DNA of 7,617 nucleotides from Candidatus Competibacteraceae bacterium (GTDB lineage Bacteria; Pseudomonadota; Gammaproteobacteria; Competibacterales; Competibacteraceae). The position numbers and the translations under genes were made by a program. The stretch covers positions 1 through 7,617 of the forward strand of contig JAAUQA010000143.1 in the NCBI GenBank assembly GCA_012032855.1, in the 5' to 3' direction. Below, piece by piece: positions 1-5,616 of the stretch (positions are counted from its first letter, which is position 1; each line of letters opens with the position of its first letter). The notes under the pieces were generated by a model. That model was not told the DNA's origin. It saw nothing but the letters and a program-made list of their open reading frames with translations, and made no database searches.

Positions 1-78
1 TTTCTGTAAAACCTCGGCTTTAATATCGCTGTAGGCCACGATATTTTCTTGCAAATCCACATCATGATGTGTTGCCAT
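1..78 (-). CDS. Unidentified protein, N-terminal 26 codons only
   Basis: A minus-strand reading frame opens with ATG at 78-76 and runs off the left edge without a stop. It begins MATHHDVDLQENIVAYSDIK and continues AEVLQK. A purine-rich GGGGAAAG lies just upstream of the ATG (about 80-88) and is a good Shine-Dalgarno candidate. The start lies 32 bases beyond the repaired stop of the ParB/Srx-like gene on the same strand, so it is probably the next gene of that operon. The fragment is hydrophilic, with no signal peptide or membrane segment, and is too short to assign to a family. Confidence 0.5.
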   Translation of the reverse strand, partial: MATHHDVDLQENIVAYSDIKAEVLQK

Positions 79-110
79 TCTTTCCCCGTTTTCGTGCCGT
101 CTCTTTAAAC

Positions 111-754
111 TCACCGCTTCAAATAATCAGGATTAGTCCGCTTCCGCTGTTTCTGCACACCCGGCAAATACCCCATTTAAAATCCCGAAACAAGGCTTTG
201 TAATTATCTTTATCTCGGTACGTCTTTTTCACATAACCATCTGGCAATTCCGCTAATTCCTCAACGCCAGCCCAACCGTTTTGCAGCGCATAAGCATAAT
301 ACGGATACTCACGCGGAACGGTGCGGGCGAGCACGATATTGATTTTCCGGCCCAACTTTTTCGCCGCATAAACGCGATGCATGCCATCGTTAATCAACAA
401 CACCATACGCCCGTCCGGTTCTATGGACTCCTCCACCACTGGCGGAATCAACGGAATCGGACCTTCTTCAGTCCCGGTTTCCGGATCATGCAACCAGAAC
501 AACAAGCCCCCTTGCAGGGCGAATATATCAATCTCTTTCTCCTGAAATATCCCGAACAGGGTCTCGATATTCTGAATATCCGCCTGCAACACATAATTTT
601 GAGCGGGGCAAAGCTGCTCGGGATCGGCTTGTTCCACCCATTCCAATGCCGAATGTTGGTAAACATAAGGCCGGTCAAACCCCTTCAAACGGGTTTTTTT
701 GAGGCGCGCTAAAAGGTCCGCCTGCGGCATCAGTTCATAACGGGTGATGTTCAT
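111..754 (-). CDS. ParB/sulfiredoxin-like domain protein (frameshifted near the 3' end)
   Basis: About 210 residues, of unknown function. Residues 118-142 resemble the ParB/sulfiredoxin nucleotide-binding fold: a hydrophobic strand, then NDGMHRVYAAKKLG (residues 122-135), then another strand. This matches the G-x-H/R-R-x-x-A-A box of that superfamily. The sulfiredoxin catalytic Cys (GCHR) is Met here, so sulfiredoxin chemistry is not expected. The ATG at 754 directly abuts the TGA of the HAD gene, with GGAG six bases upstream, implying translational coupling. As sequenced the frame ends at 119 with an odd tail (WGICRVCRNSGSG). One extra G in the G4 run (CCCC at 171-174 on the plus strand) gives a charged C-terminus, GYLPGVQKQRKRTNPDYLKR, ending at 111. 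I take that as the true end. Relatives in the fold include DNA-binding, kinase and DNA-modification proteins, so the role stays open. Confidence 0.7.
171..174 (-). other. Frameshift site in the ParB/Srx-like gene
   Basis: The four-base homopolymer (CCCC plus, GGGG coding) marks where the frame appears to change. Adding one G converts an unlikely hydrophobic C-terminus into a charged, conserved-looking one that ends at 111. No canonical slippery heptamer fits here, so a sequencing deletion or a real indel is more likely than programmed slippage. Confidence 0.6.
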
Positions 755-1438
755 TCAAGCTCCAAAAGCGTCGTTGAGACCGGCTAACTGTTCCAAACGC
801 AAATCGCCGATGGATTGCAAGGTCAAATCCGGCGCGGGCGCATCCCCAGCCGCCACGGCCTGCAAATCCGCCGTTTCTTTGTCGGGCCGATGCAACAGCC
901 AGATCGTTTTCATGCCCAATGCCAGCGCGGGGGCAATATCGTTTTGATAGGTATCGCCGATCATAACCGCATCTTGTGGCGCGATATTCAAAGTCTGCAA
1001 CGCCATCCGATAAATATCCGGCTGTGGTTTAGATACGCCCAGACGGAAGGATAAAAAACTGGGACGCTGTTGTTCGGTGGGAAAATGCCGTAAAAATCCC
1101 TGATAAAACGGCGGCCAAATATTGGACACATAAACCCAGGGTATTTCCGCCTCGGCCAGCGTGTGCAGCGCCTCGGTCGCGCCCGGCACCAGCCAGGCCT
1201 CTTCAATTTGCGCTTGCCAGAGCGCCGTCGCTTCCCGAACAGTCGATTCAGGGTCGATTGCAAACCGCGCGGCCAACCATCGCCCCAATTCCACCGCATC
1301 CGTCAACGGTGTTTTGAACAACCGATCATTGACGATGCTGACCGCCTCATCCGGCAAGCCAAGCGCATTCACCAAGCGCCGGCCCGGACCGTAAGGCGGG
1401 CCGTCGATCAAAGTCGAGCCGATGTCGAAAAAACCCAC
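755..1438 (-). CDS. HAD-superfamily hydrolase with atypical motif I
   Basis: A 227-residue soluble HAD-fold protein. Motif I is FFDIGSTL with nucleophile Asp5. Motif II is VYVSN with Ser105. The motif III lysine is Lys137 in SKPQPDIY. Motif IV is GDTYQND (Asp162, Asn166, Asp167). A helical cap of roughly 80 residues between motifs I and II fits subclass I. The second Asp of the usual DxD phosphatase signature is Gly7, so the general acid/base of ordinary HAD phosphatases is absent. Several HAD branches share this, including dehalogenases, so phosphatase activity should not be assumed. The start is GTG at 1438: a TAA stop lies upstream in frame at 1465-1463 and no ATG, GTG or TTG intervenes. 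A GGAG sits 11 bases upstream, inside the end of the preceding gene, whose stop is 8 bases away. The substrate is unknown; the neighbouring thymidylate-synthase-like gene suggests a nucleotide or sugar phosphate (inference). Confidence 0.85.
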   Translation of the reverse strand: MGFFDIGSTLIDGPPYGPGRRLVNALGLPDEAVSIVNDRLFKTPLTDAVELGRWLAARFAIDPESTVREATALWQAQIEEAWLVPGATEALHTLAEAEIPWVYVSNIWPPFYQGFLRHFPTEQQRPSFLSFRLGVSKPQPDIYRMALQTLNIAPQDAVMIGDTYQNDIAPALALGMKTIWLLHRPDKETADLQAVAAGDAPAPDLTLQSIGDLRLEQLAGLNDAFGA

Positions 1439-1446
1439 ATCGGCGA

Positions 1447-2936
1447 CTACTCCGCGGTGCCCTTACGCTGTAACTGCTTGAGCTGCATCTCCGCCCGCGC
1501 AATCTCCCGGCCCAGATACAAGGCGTGGCCGATTTCCGAAAGTGCGCCATCACGGGCCAGTTGTTGCTCCACACTTTCCGCCCGGCGGCCCCGGTACTCG
1601 GCGATGCTCATGCCGTCGTAAGAATGCTGCACCAGGATTTCCTGGGTTTCGCGGTCGATGGTCACGGTAAAATCGCCGTTGTGGTCGAAGCGCAGCTCAC
1701 GCTTACCGGTGGCGCGATCCACCACATCATCGGTCTTCTTGTTGTCGGCGATCATCCGGGCCTGTTCCAAGACGTCGCTGTCGATGCTGATCGAGTGGCT
1801 GAACACCGTGATCGGCCCCGGTTCCATAGCGACTCGTTCGGCCACATGGCGTTGAATCGCCATCAAGCCGTAGAAATTCTCCAGCCAGGCTGAGCGCGCA
1901 TTATGCGAGCGAAAGGTCGCGGTTAGGGTCAGTTTACCGTCGAAACGGCGAAAGAAAATCGACACCAGACAGGGGCAACTATGCCCTTCCGGTAGATCGC
2001 GGCTGTTGTCCCACAGCGCGGCATAGGCATGGCGCGATTCCGGGTCTTCGCGTAGCCGCGTCACGGCAATATCCAGCGAATCCACTACAGCATCATCATG
2101 ACGGAAGTAGCCCCGCAACCGATTGCCGTAGGTGTAGCTGATGTCCGGTGGCTTGGCGGGGTTAAGTATATTGGCCTGATAACGCTGAAAATCCTCCAAC
2201 GAAAAACCGTATTCGGCAAGATACTGCTCCGCTTCCTCCTGCGGTTGCTCGACGACGATTTTGACGTTTTGCAATTCGATGCGCTCGCCTTTTTTCAGCC
2301 GATTGCGATGCCCGAACCGCACCAGCCGGAAAATCAGCTCTTCCCAAGCGTCCAACGGAGTGGTGCGCAGAATGCTGTGATTGCGCGGTTCCGATGGATA
2401 ACGCTGGACAGTGATCTCCGGCAGCGGAATGTTCACCCGTTCCAGATTGCATGACTGTTGCGGCGGCAAGTGCTGGAAAAATCCACCAAACCCTGCCGGG
2501 TTGCGGGGTTGCTTAGCGTTTCCAGGGTATGGATGCGAATGCCATTGCGGAACTGATCGGCTTGCACCAATCCATCGATGACCCGCTCGGTGCCGATGAT
2601 GCGGTGCACGGGCACGCCGAGAAACTCATCTTCCTTGAGGCCCTGGGCAAAGAAGTCGGCCAAATCTTCGCGCGAACCGGATAGATTCTGCCCCAGCGCA
2701 AGCACCCGGTTGATCTGCGGATTCCACAGTAAATTACGCAACATTTGCGGCAAACCGTTGCCATACAGGTTGGCGATGACCGCAATACGTGAGGTCGCCG
2801 GGTCCAGGTCGATGCCGAGTTCGACCAACACCTTTTTGACTTGCTCGACACGGGACCACAGCGTGGTGATGGCGATATCGCCGGCAGGGTTGATCAGCTC
2901 AAGTCGATCAGGAAAATACAGGGCTTCGAAGTGCAT
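1447..2936 (-). CDS. MtrA/DUF4346-like domain fused to thymidylate-synthase-like domain (one frameshift)
   Basis: Two overlapping frames form one protein of about 496 residues. Residues 1-150 hold an MtrA/DUF4346-like domain: NPAGDIAI, then NLYGNGLPQMLRNLLWNP (56-73), then VHRIIGTE. From about residue 185 there is a thymidylate-synthase-like domain of the archaeal kind: AWEELIFRLV, YTYGNRLRGYF, ESRHAYAALWD, SCPCLVSIFF, DGKLTLTATFRSHN, WLENFYGL and FSHSISID. By eye the catalytic Cys is the second Cys of CPC (about 323). Compared with classical ThyA, the following His is Leu, the Asp of RSxD is Asn, the pyrimidine-binding Asn is kept, and the His of HxY is kept without its Tyr. One extra T in the T5 run (AAAAA, 2477-2481) joins the frames as GLVDFFQHLPPQQ. 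The ATG at 2936 is the only start after an in-frame TAA, but its Shine-Dalgarno is poor. It may transfer a one-carbon unit to a pyrimidine nucleotide; the MtrA-like domain hints at pterin or corrinoid use (inference). Confidence 0.75.
2477..2481 (-). other. Frameshift site within the thymidylate-synthase-like gene
   Basis: A five-base A run (T5 in the coding strand) lies where the N-terminal frame (ending TGA at 2433) and the C-terminal frame (open to a TTG at 2469 and beyond) overlap. A sixth T makes a continuous reading frame from 2936 to 1447. The two domains are too closely apposed to be separate genes, and the downstream frame has no good start codon. Confidence 0.65.
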
Positions 2937-2965
2937 GAGGCGGTCGTGCGTTGCAAGTTACCGCC

Positions 2966-2989
2966 CGAGATTGTAACCGAGAGTGTAAC
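2966..2989. repeat. Tandem 12-bp repeat upstream of the thymidylate-synthase-like operon
   Basis: Two adjacent copies, CGAGATTGTAAC (2966-2977) and CGAGAGTGTAAC (2978-2989), match at 11 of 12 positions. An inverted GTTACC at 2957-2962 mirrors the GTAAC end. They lie 30-55 bases upstream of the ATG at 2936. In the minus orientation the copies contain TTACACT and TTACAAT, so a -10 element (TACAAT) could lie within the repeat, though no good -35 is seen. They could be regulator half-sites. Confidence 0.4.
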
Positions 2990-3019
2990 GGGATGGGATA
3001 TGAACTCTAAAATGAAGAC

Positions 3020-3050
3020 AGTGGGGCGGCTTAAATCGAGCCGCCCCTCT
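3020..3050 (-). terminator. Rho-independent terminator of the phaB-type gene
   Basis: A perfect 9-bp GC-rich stem, GGGGCGGCT (3023-3031) against AGCCGCCCC (3039-3047), has a 7-base loop. Two further pairs flank a T-T mismatch. Read on the minus strand it follows the phaB-type stop codon by 38 bases and is followed by a T-rich stretch (TGTCTTCATTTT). It separates this gene from the next minus-strand operon. Confidence 0.7.
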
Positions 3051-3085
3051 CGATTAGCGGGATCGTGACAACAATCCCTGGGGCC

Positions 3086-3829
3086 CTACATGTAAATCCC
3101 GCCGTTGACATTGATCTGCTGACCGGTGATATAGTCCCCATCAGCGGCCAGGAATAACACCGCTTTTGCGACCTCTTCGGGCGTGCCGAAACGCCGCATG
3201 GGCACTTGGTCGATCAGCTTCTGCTGCACATCCTCACGGATGGTGAGCACCATGTCGGTGCCGATAAATCCCGGGTTGATCGTGTTGACCGTGACATTGT
3301 TGCGGGCGGTCTCCAAGGCCAGCGATTTGCTGAAACCGATCAGACCGGCTTTAGTGGCGGCGTAATTGGTTTGCGCCAGGTTGCCCTTCTGTCCCACGAA
3401 GGAACTGATGCTGATGATGCGCCCGTAATTTTTCTCCAGCATGGCGGGCAGTGCGGCACTGGTGACGTAGTAGACGCTGTCCAGGTTGGTCTTGATCACT
3501 TCATGCCAGGCTTCGTCGGTGAGCTTCTTGAAGAACATGTCACGAGTGATGCCCGCGTTGTTGACCAGAATATCGATGGTTCCGAAATGATCGAGCACTT
3601 GCTTGACCAGATTGCGCGCTTGAGCGCCGTCGCTGACATCGCCTTGAGCGACGAAAGCTTCGCTACCCAGCGCCTTGATTTCATCGGCGACGCCCTGGGC
3701 CTCGGCGGCGCTGGACCGGTAATTCAACGCCACTTTTGCGCCCTCGCGAGCCAATTCCAGGGCGATCGATTTGCCGATCCCCCGTGAACCCCCTGTGACC
3801 AGTGCAACTTTGTCAGTCAGCTTGCCCAT
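3086..3829 (-). CDS. phaB: Acetoacetyl-CoA reductase, PhaB type (SDR family)
   Basis: A complete 247-residue classical short-chain dehydrogenase. The Rossmann cofactor motif is TGGSRGIG (12-19), followed by DV near 64, NNAG (90-93) and Asn115. The catalytic set is Ser142, Tyr156 and Lys160 (YxxxK). The C-terminus is NVNGGIYM. NAGITRDMFFKKLT, GQKGNLAQTNY and NVTVNTINPG resemble PhaB more than FabG of fatty-acid synthesis, but the two families overlap, so 3-oxoacyl-ACP reductase remains possible. Basic and serine residues after strand 2 (NYRSS) suggest NADPH preference. It would reduce acetoacetyl-CoA to (R)-3-hydroxybutyryl-CoA for polyhydroxybutyrate storage; no phaA or phaC lies in the window. 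AGAGGT at 3840-3845 provides a Shine-Dalgarno about 10 bases before the ATG. It is transcribed alone, between a divergent promoter region and a hairpin terminator. Confidence 0.85.
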   Translation of the reverse strand: MGKLTDKVALVTGGSRGIGKSIALELAREGAKVALNYRSSAAEAQGVADEIKALGSEAFVAQGDVSDGAQARNLVKQVLDHFGTIDILVNNAGITRDMFFKKLTDEAWHEVIKTNLDSVYYVTSAALPAMLEKNYGRIISISSFVGQKGNLAQTNYAATKAGLIGFSKSLALETARNNVTVNTINPGFIGTDMVLTIREDVQQKLIDQVPMRRFGTPEEVAKAVLFLAADGDYITGQQINVNGGIYM

Positions 3830-3880
3830 CTTTGAGTAGACCTCTTAATGTATGAATTCATGATAATTTCTACGGAAATC

Positions 3881-3910
3881 AGTTTAAAGGGTGTGACCGA
3901 GTTTAGTCAA
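3881..3910 (-). promoter_or_regulatory. Candidate sigma70 promoter of the phaB-type gene
   Basis: On the minus strand, TTGACT (3910-3905) resembles a -35 box. An 18-base spacer leads to TAAACT (3886-3881), a 4/6 match to the -10 consensus. The start point would be near 3874, giving a leader of about 45 bases. An alternative -10, TATCAT, lies closer to the gene but has no good -35. Confidence 0.35.
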
Positions 3911-3953
3911 TGTAACGCCGAACAAGGCCGGTTTGGTGGCACGTTAAGAACCG

Positions 3954-3981
3954 CTGTTACCGTTCCGCTAAACTCTATAAT
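3954..3981 (+). promoter_or_regulatory. Candidate sigma70 promoter of the small coiled-coil gene
   Basis: A perfect TATAAT sits at 3976-3981, about 45 bases before the ATG at 4026. Sixteen bases upstream is CTGTTA (3954-3959), a weak -35 match (3/6). It points away from the phaB-type gene, so 3830-4025 is a divergent control region of 196 bases with no gene. Confidence 0.45.
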
Positions 3982-4025
3982 GACAAGTTAGGTAAGGGCT
4001 AAAGCCACCAAGCGAGAGCATCGAA

Positions 4026-4421
4026 ATGAGTGAAGAGAGCCAGGAAATGATCATGATCGCCAAGTTGGTCAACACACTGACTGAGCATCTCAAAATCATC
4101 AGCAAACAAGCACAGTCCATTAAGCAGTTGCAGGAAATGGTGGAGGCGCAGGGAGCCGGACAATTGATTATGTTCAATTTGTTGCTTAAAGGCGATGAAG
4201 AACGACAGCTGTATTTTTCTCAGGAAATCGCGAAAATTATCAATAGCATGGATTTTCCATCCCACTCTTACCTGAGAGAGCTACTGCAGGAGTACTTGAA
4301 GATTGCACAAAAGCAACTCATAAAATCGATAGAAGAAGTGACCGACCCGGACGAAGCGCGACCACCTTGGTTTCAAGGCGTGATTCGAGGAAATAAACGT
4401 TTCGATGAAGGTCAAGAATAA
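4026..4421 (+). CDS. Small helical protein of unknown function
   Basis: A complete 131-residue frame from ATG at 4026 to TAA at 4419-4421. I do not recognise the family. It is hydrophilic and strongly helical. Residues 8-42 show heptad-like hydrophobic spacing (IAKLVNTLTEHLKIISKQ and on through LQEMV) consistent with a coiled coil. A second helical stretch covers roughly 60-105. The tail (TDPDEARPPWFQGVIRGNKRF) is Pro/Trp-containing and charged. There is no signal peptide or membrane segment. A weak GAGAG lies 9 bases before the ATG, and a TATAAT box lies about 45 bases upstream. It is divergent from the phaB-type gene and 88 bases before yejB, with a weak hairpin between. A link to storage granules, as for small phasin-like proteins, is possible from position only. 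Confidence 0.7.
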   Translation: MSEESQEMIMIAKLVNTLTEHLKIISKQAQSIKQLQEMVEAQGAGQLIMFNLLLKGDEERQLYFSQEIAKIINSMDFPSHSYLRELLQEYLKIAQKQLIKSIEEVTDPDEARPPWFQGVIRGNKRFDEGQE

Positions 4422-4428
4422 TGACCGT

Positions 4429-4450
4429 TTTGGATGACTTGACGTCCAAA
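4429..4450 (+). other. Weak stem-loop after the small coiled-coil gene
   Basis: TTTGGATG (4429-4436) pairs with CGTCCAAA (4443-4450) across a 6-base loop, with one G-U wobble. It begins 8 bases after the stop codon, but no T run follows, so it is at best a poor terminator. The rest of the gap to yejB (to 4509) shows no clear promoter or Shine-Dalgarno sequence. Confidence 0.3.
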
Positions 4451-4509
4451 TCAACGATTCGTCAATCAATGCCACAGATTCACTTTATCTTTCTCCTGAT
4501 CATTAGCTG

Positions 4510-5613
4510 ATGTTTGCTTATATCGTCCGGCGTCTTGCGCTTATCCCGCTGACCCTGTTGGGGATCATCGCCACCAATTTCGTCATCGTGCAAATCGCAC
4601 CGGGAGGCCCGGTCGAACAATTGCTGGCGCAACTCAAAGATACTGCGGTGGCGGCTACCGCCCGCATTTCCGGCAGCGGTGGTGAGGAAACCCAGGGCGC
4701 AACCGCGCAGTCATTGGATAATACCGGCGGCAATTATCGCGGCGCGCGGGGGTTGGACCCGGAATTTATCGCCGACATCGAACGGCAGTTCGGATTCGAT
4801 AAACCAGCCCATGAGCGTTTCCTGATCATGCTCGGTAATTACCTACAGTTCGATTTGGGAACCAGTTATTTCCGTGATCGGGGCGTCATGGAATTGATCA
4901 TTGAGAAAATGCCGGTATCGGTTTCGTTGGGGGTCTGGAGCACCTTGATCATTTATCTGGTGTCGGTACCCTTGGGAATTGCCAAAGCGGTACGCGACGG
5001 TTCCCGCTTCGACATCGCAACCAGTTCCGCAATCATCGTCGGTTATGCTATTCCCGCATTTCTGTTTGCGATTTTATTGATCATCGTATTCGCCGGCGGA
5101 CGTTATCTGGACTGGTTCCCCTTGCGCGGGCTGGTATCAGATAATTGGTCGGAACTCGCTTGGCCGGATCGCATCGGTGATTACTTCTGGCATTTGACCT
5201 TGCCGGTTACTGCGCTGGTGGTCGGCGGCTTTGCCAGTCTGACCATGCTGACCAAGAATTCGTTTTTAGAAGAAATTCACAAGCAGTATGTGGTGACCGC
5301 CCGCGCCAAAGGGCTGACCGAGCGCCGAGTGTTGTACGGGCACGTGTTTCGTAATGCCATGCTGATTGTGATTGCGGGCTTTCCGGCAACGTTAATCAGC
5401 ATGTTATTTACCGGTTCGTTATTGATTGAGGTGATTTTTTCCTTGGATGGGTTGGGACTATTGGGCTTCGAGGCAGTGATCAATCGCGATTACCCGGTCA
5501 TGTTCGGCACGCTGTATATTTTCAGCCTGCTGGGATTGCTGCTCAATCTGCTGAGCGATGTGACTTATCATATGGTCGATCCCCGCATTGATTTCGAAGC
5601 GCGAGCGGCCTGA
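4510..5613 (+). CDS. yejB: Peptide ABC transporter permease YejB
   Basis: A complete 367-residue inner-membrane permease of the DppB/OppB class, close throughout to enterobacterial YejB. Matching stretches include [11 protein letters not shown] (27-37), [13 protein letters not shown] (75-87), LPLRGLVS-like WFPLRGLVS (202-210) and PRIDFEAR at the end. One membrane helix is at 9-29 and about five lie between 138 and 352. The EAA loop that docks on the ATPase is at 253-283 ([19 protein letters not shown], then HVFRNAM). With YejE it forms the channel that imports oligopeptides; in enterobacteria the YejABEF system takes up microcin C and affects antimicrobial-peptide resistance. The ATG at 4510 aligns with the enterobacterial start, although no convincing Shine-Dalgarno precedes it. 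The yejA binding-protein gene that often lies upstream is absent; the small coiled-coil gene is there instead. Confidence 0.95.
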   Translation: MFAYIVRRLALIPLTLLGIIATNFVIVQIAPGGPVEQLLAQLKDTAVAATARISGSGGEETQGATAQSLDNTGGNYRGARGLDPEFIADIERQFGFDKPAHERFLIMLGNYLQFDLGTSYFRDRGVMELIIEKMPVSVSLGVWSTLIIYLVSVPLGIAKAVRDGSRFDIATSSAIIVGYAIPAFLFAILLIIVFAGGRYLDWFPLRGLVSDNWSELAWPDRIGDYFWHLTLPVTALVVGGFASLTMLTKNSFLEEIHKQYVVTARAKGLTERRVLYGHVFRNAMLIVIAGFPATLISMLFTGSLLIEVIFSLDGLGLLGFEAVINRDYPVMFGTLYIFSLLGLLLNLLSDVTYHMVDPRIDFEARAA

Positions 5614-5616
5614 CCA

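Noticed and set aside
171..186. Programmed -1 frameshifting at the TTTTAAA sequence of the ParB/Srx-like gene
   Set aside because: The heptamer is not in the canonical phase: re-pairing in the -1 frame fails and meets TAA. No stimulatory hairpin was seen. A homopolymer indel is simpler.
281..712. Open plus-strand frame of 143 codons opposite the ParB/Srx-like gene
   Set aside because: It lies wholly antisense to a gene with recognisable motifs and good start context, and its product has no recognisable domain.
2098..2454. Plus-strand frame of 118 codons opposite the thymidylate-synthase-like gene
   Set aside because: Antisense to a conserved domain, with no Shine-Dalgarno or recognisable product.
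3852..3861. 10-bp palindrome ATGAATTCAT upstream of the phaB-type gene as an operator
   Set aside because: Too short and AT-rich to exceed chance; no second copy or flanking symmetry was seen.
4429..4450. Rho-independent terminator between the small coiled-coil gene and yejB
   Set aside because: The stem is short with a wobble and no T run follows, so it is kept only as a weak stem-loop.
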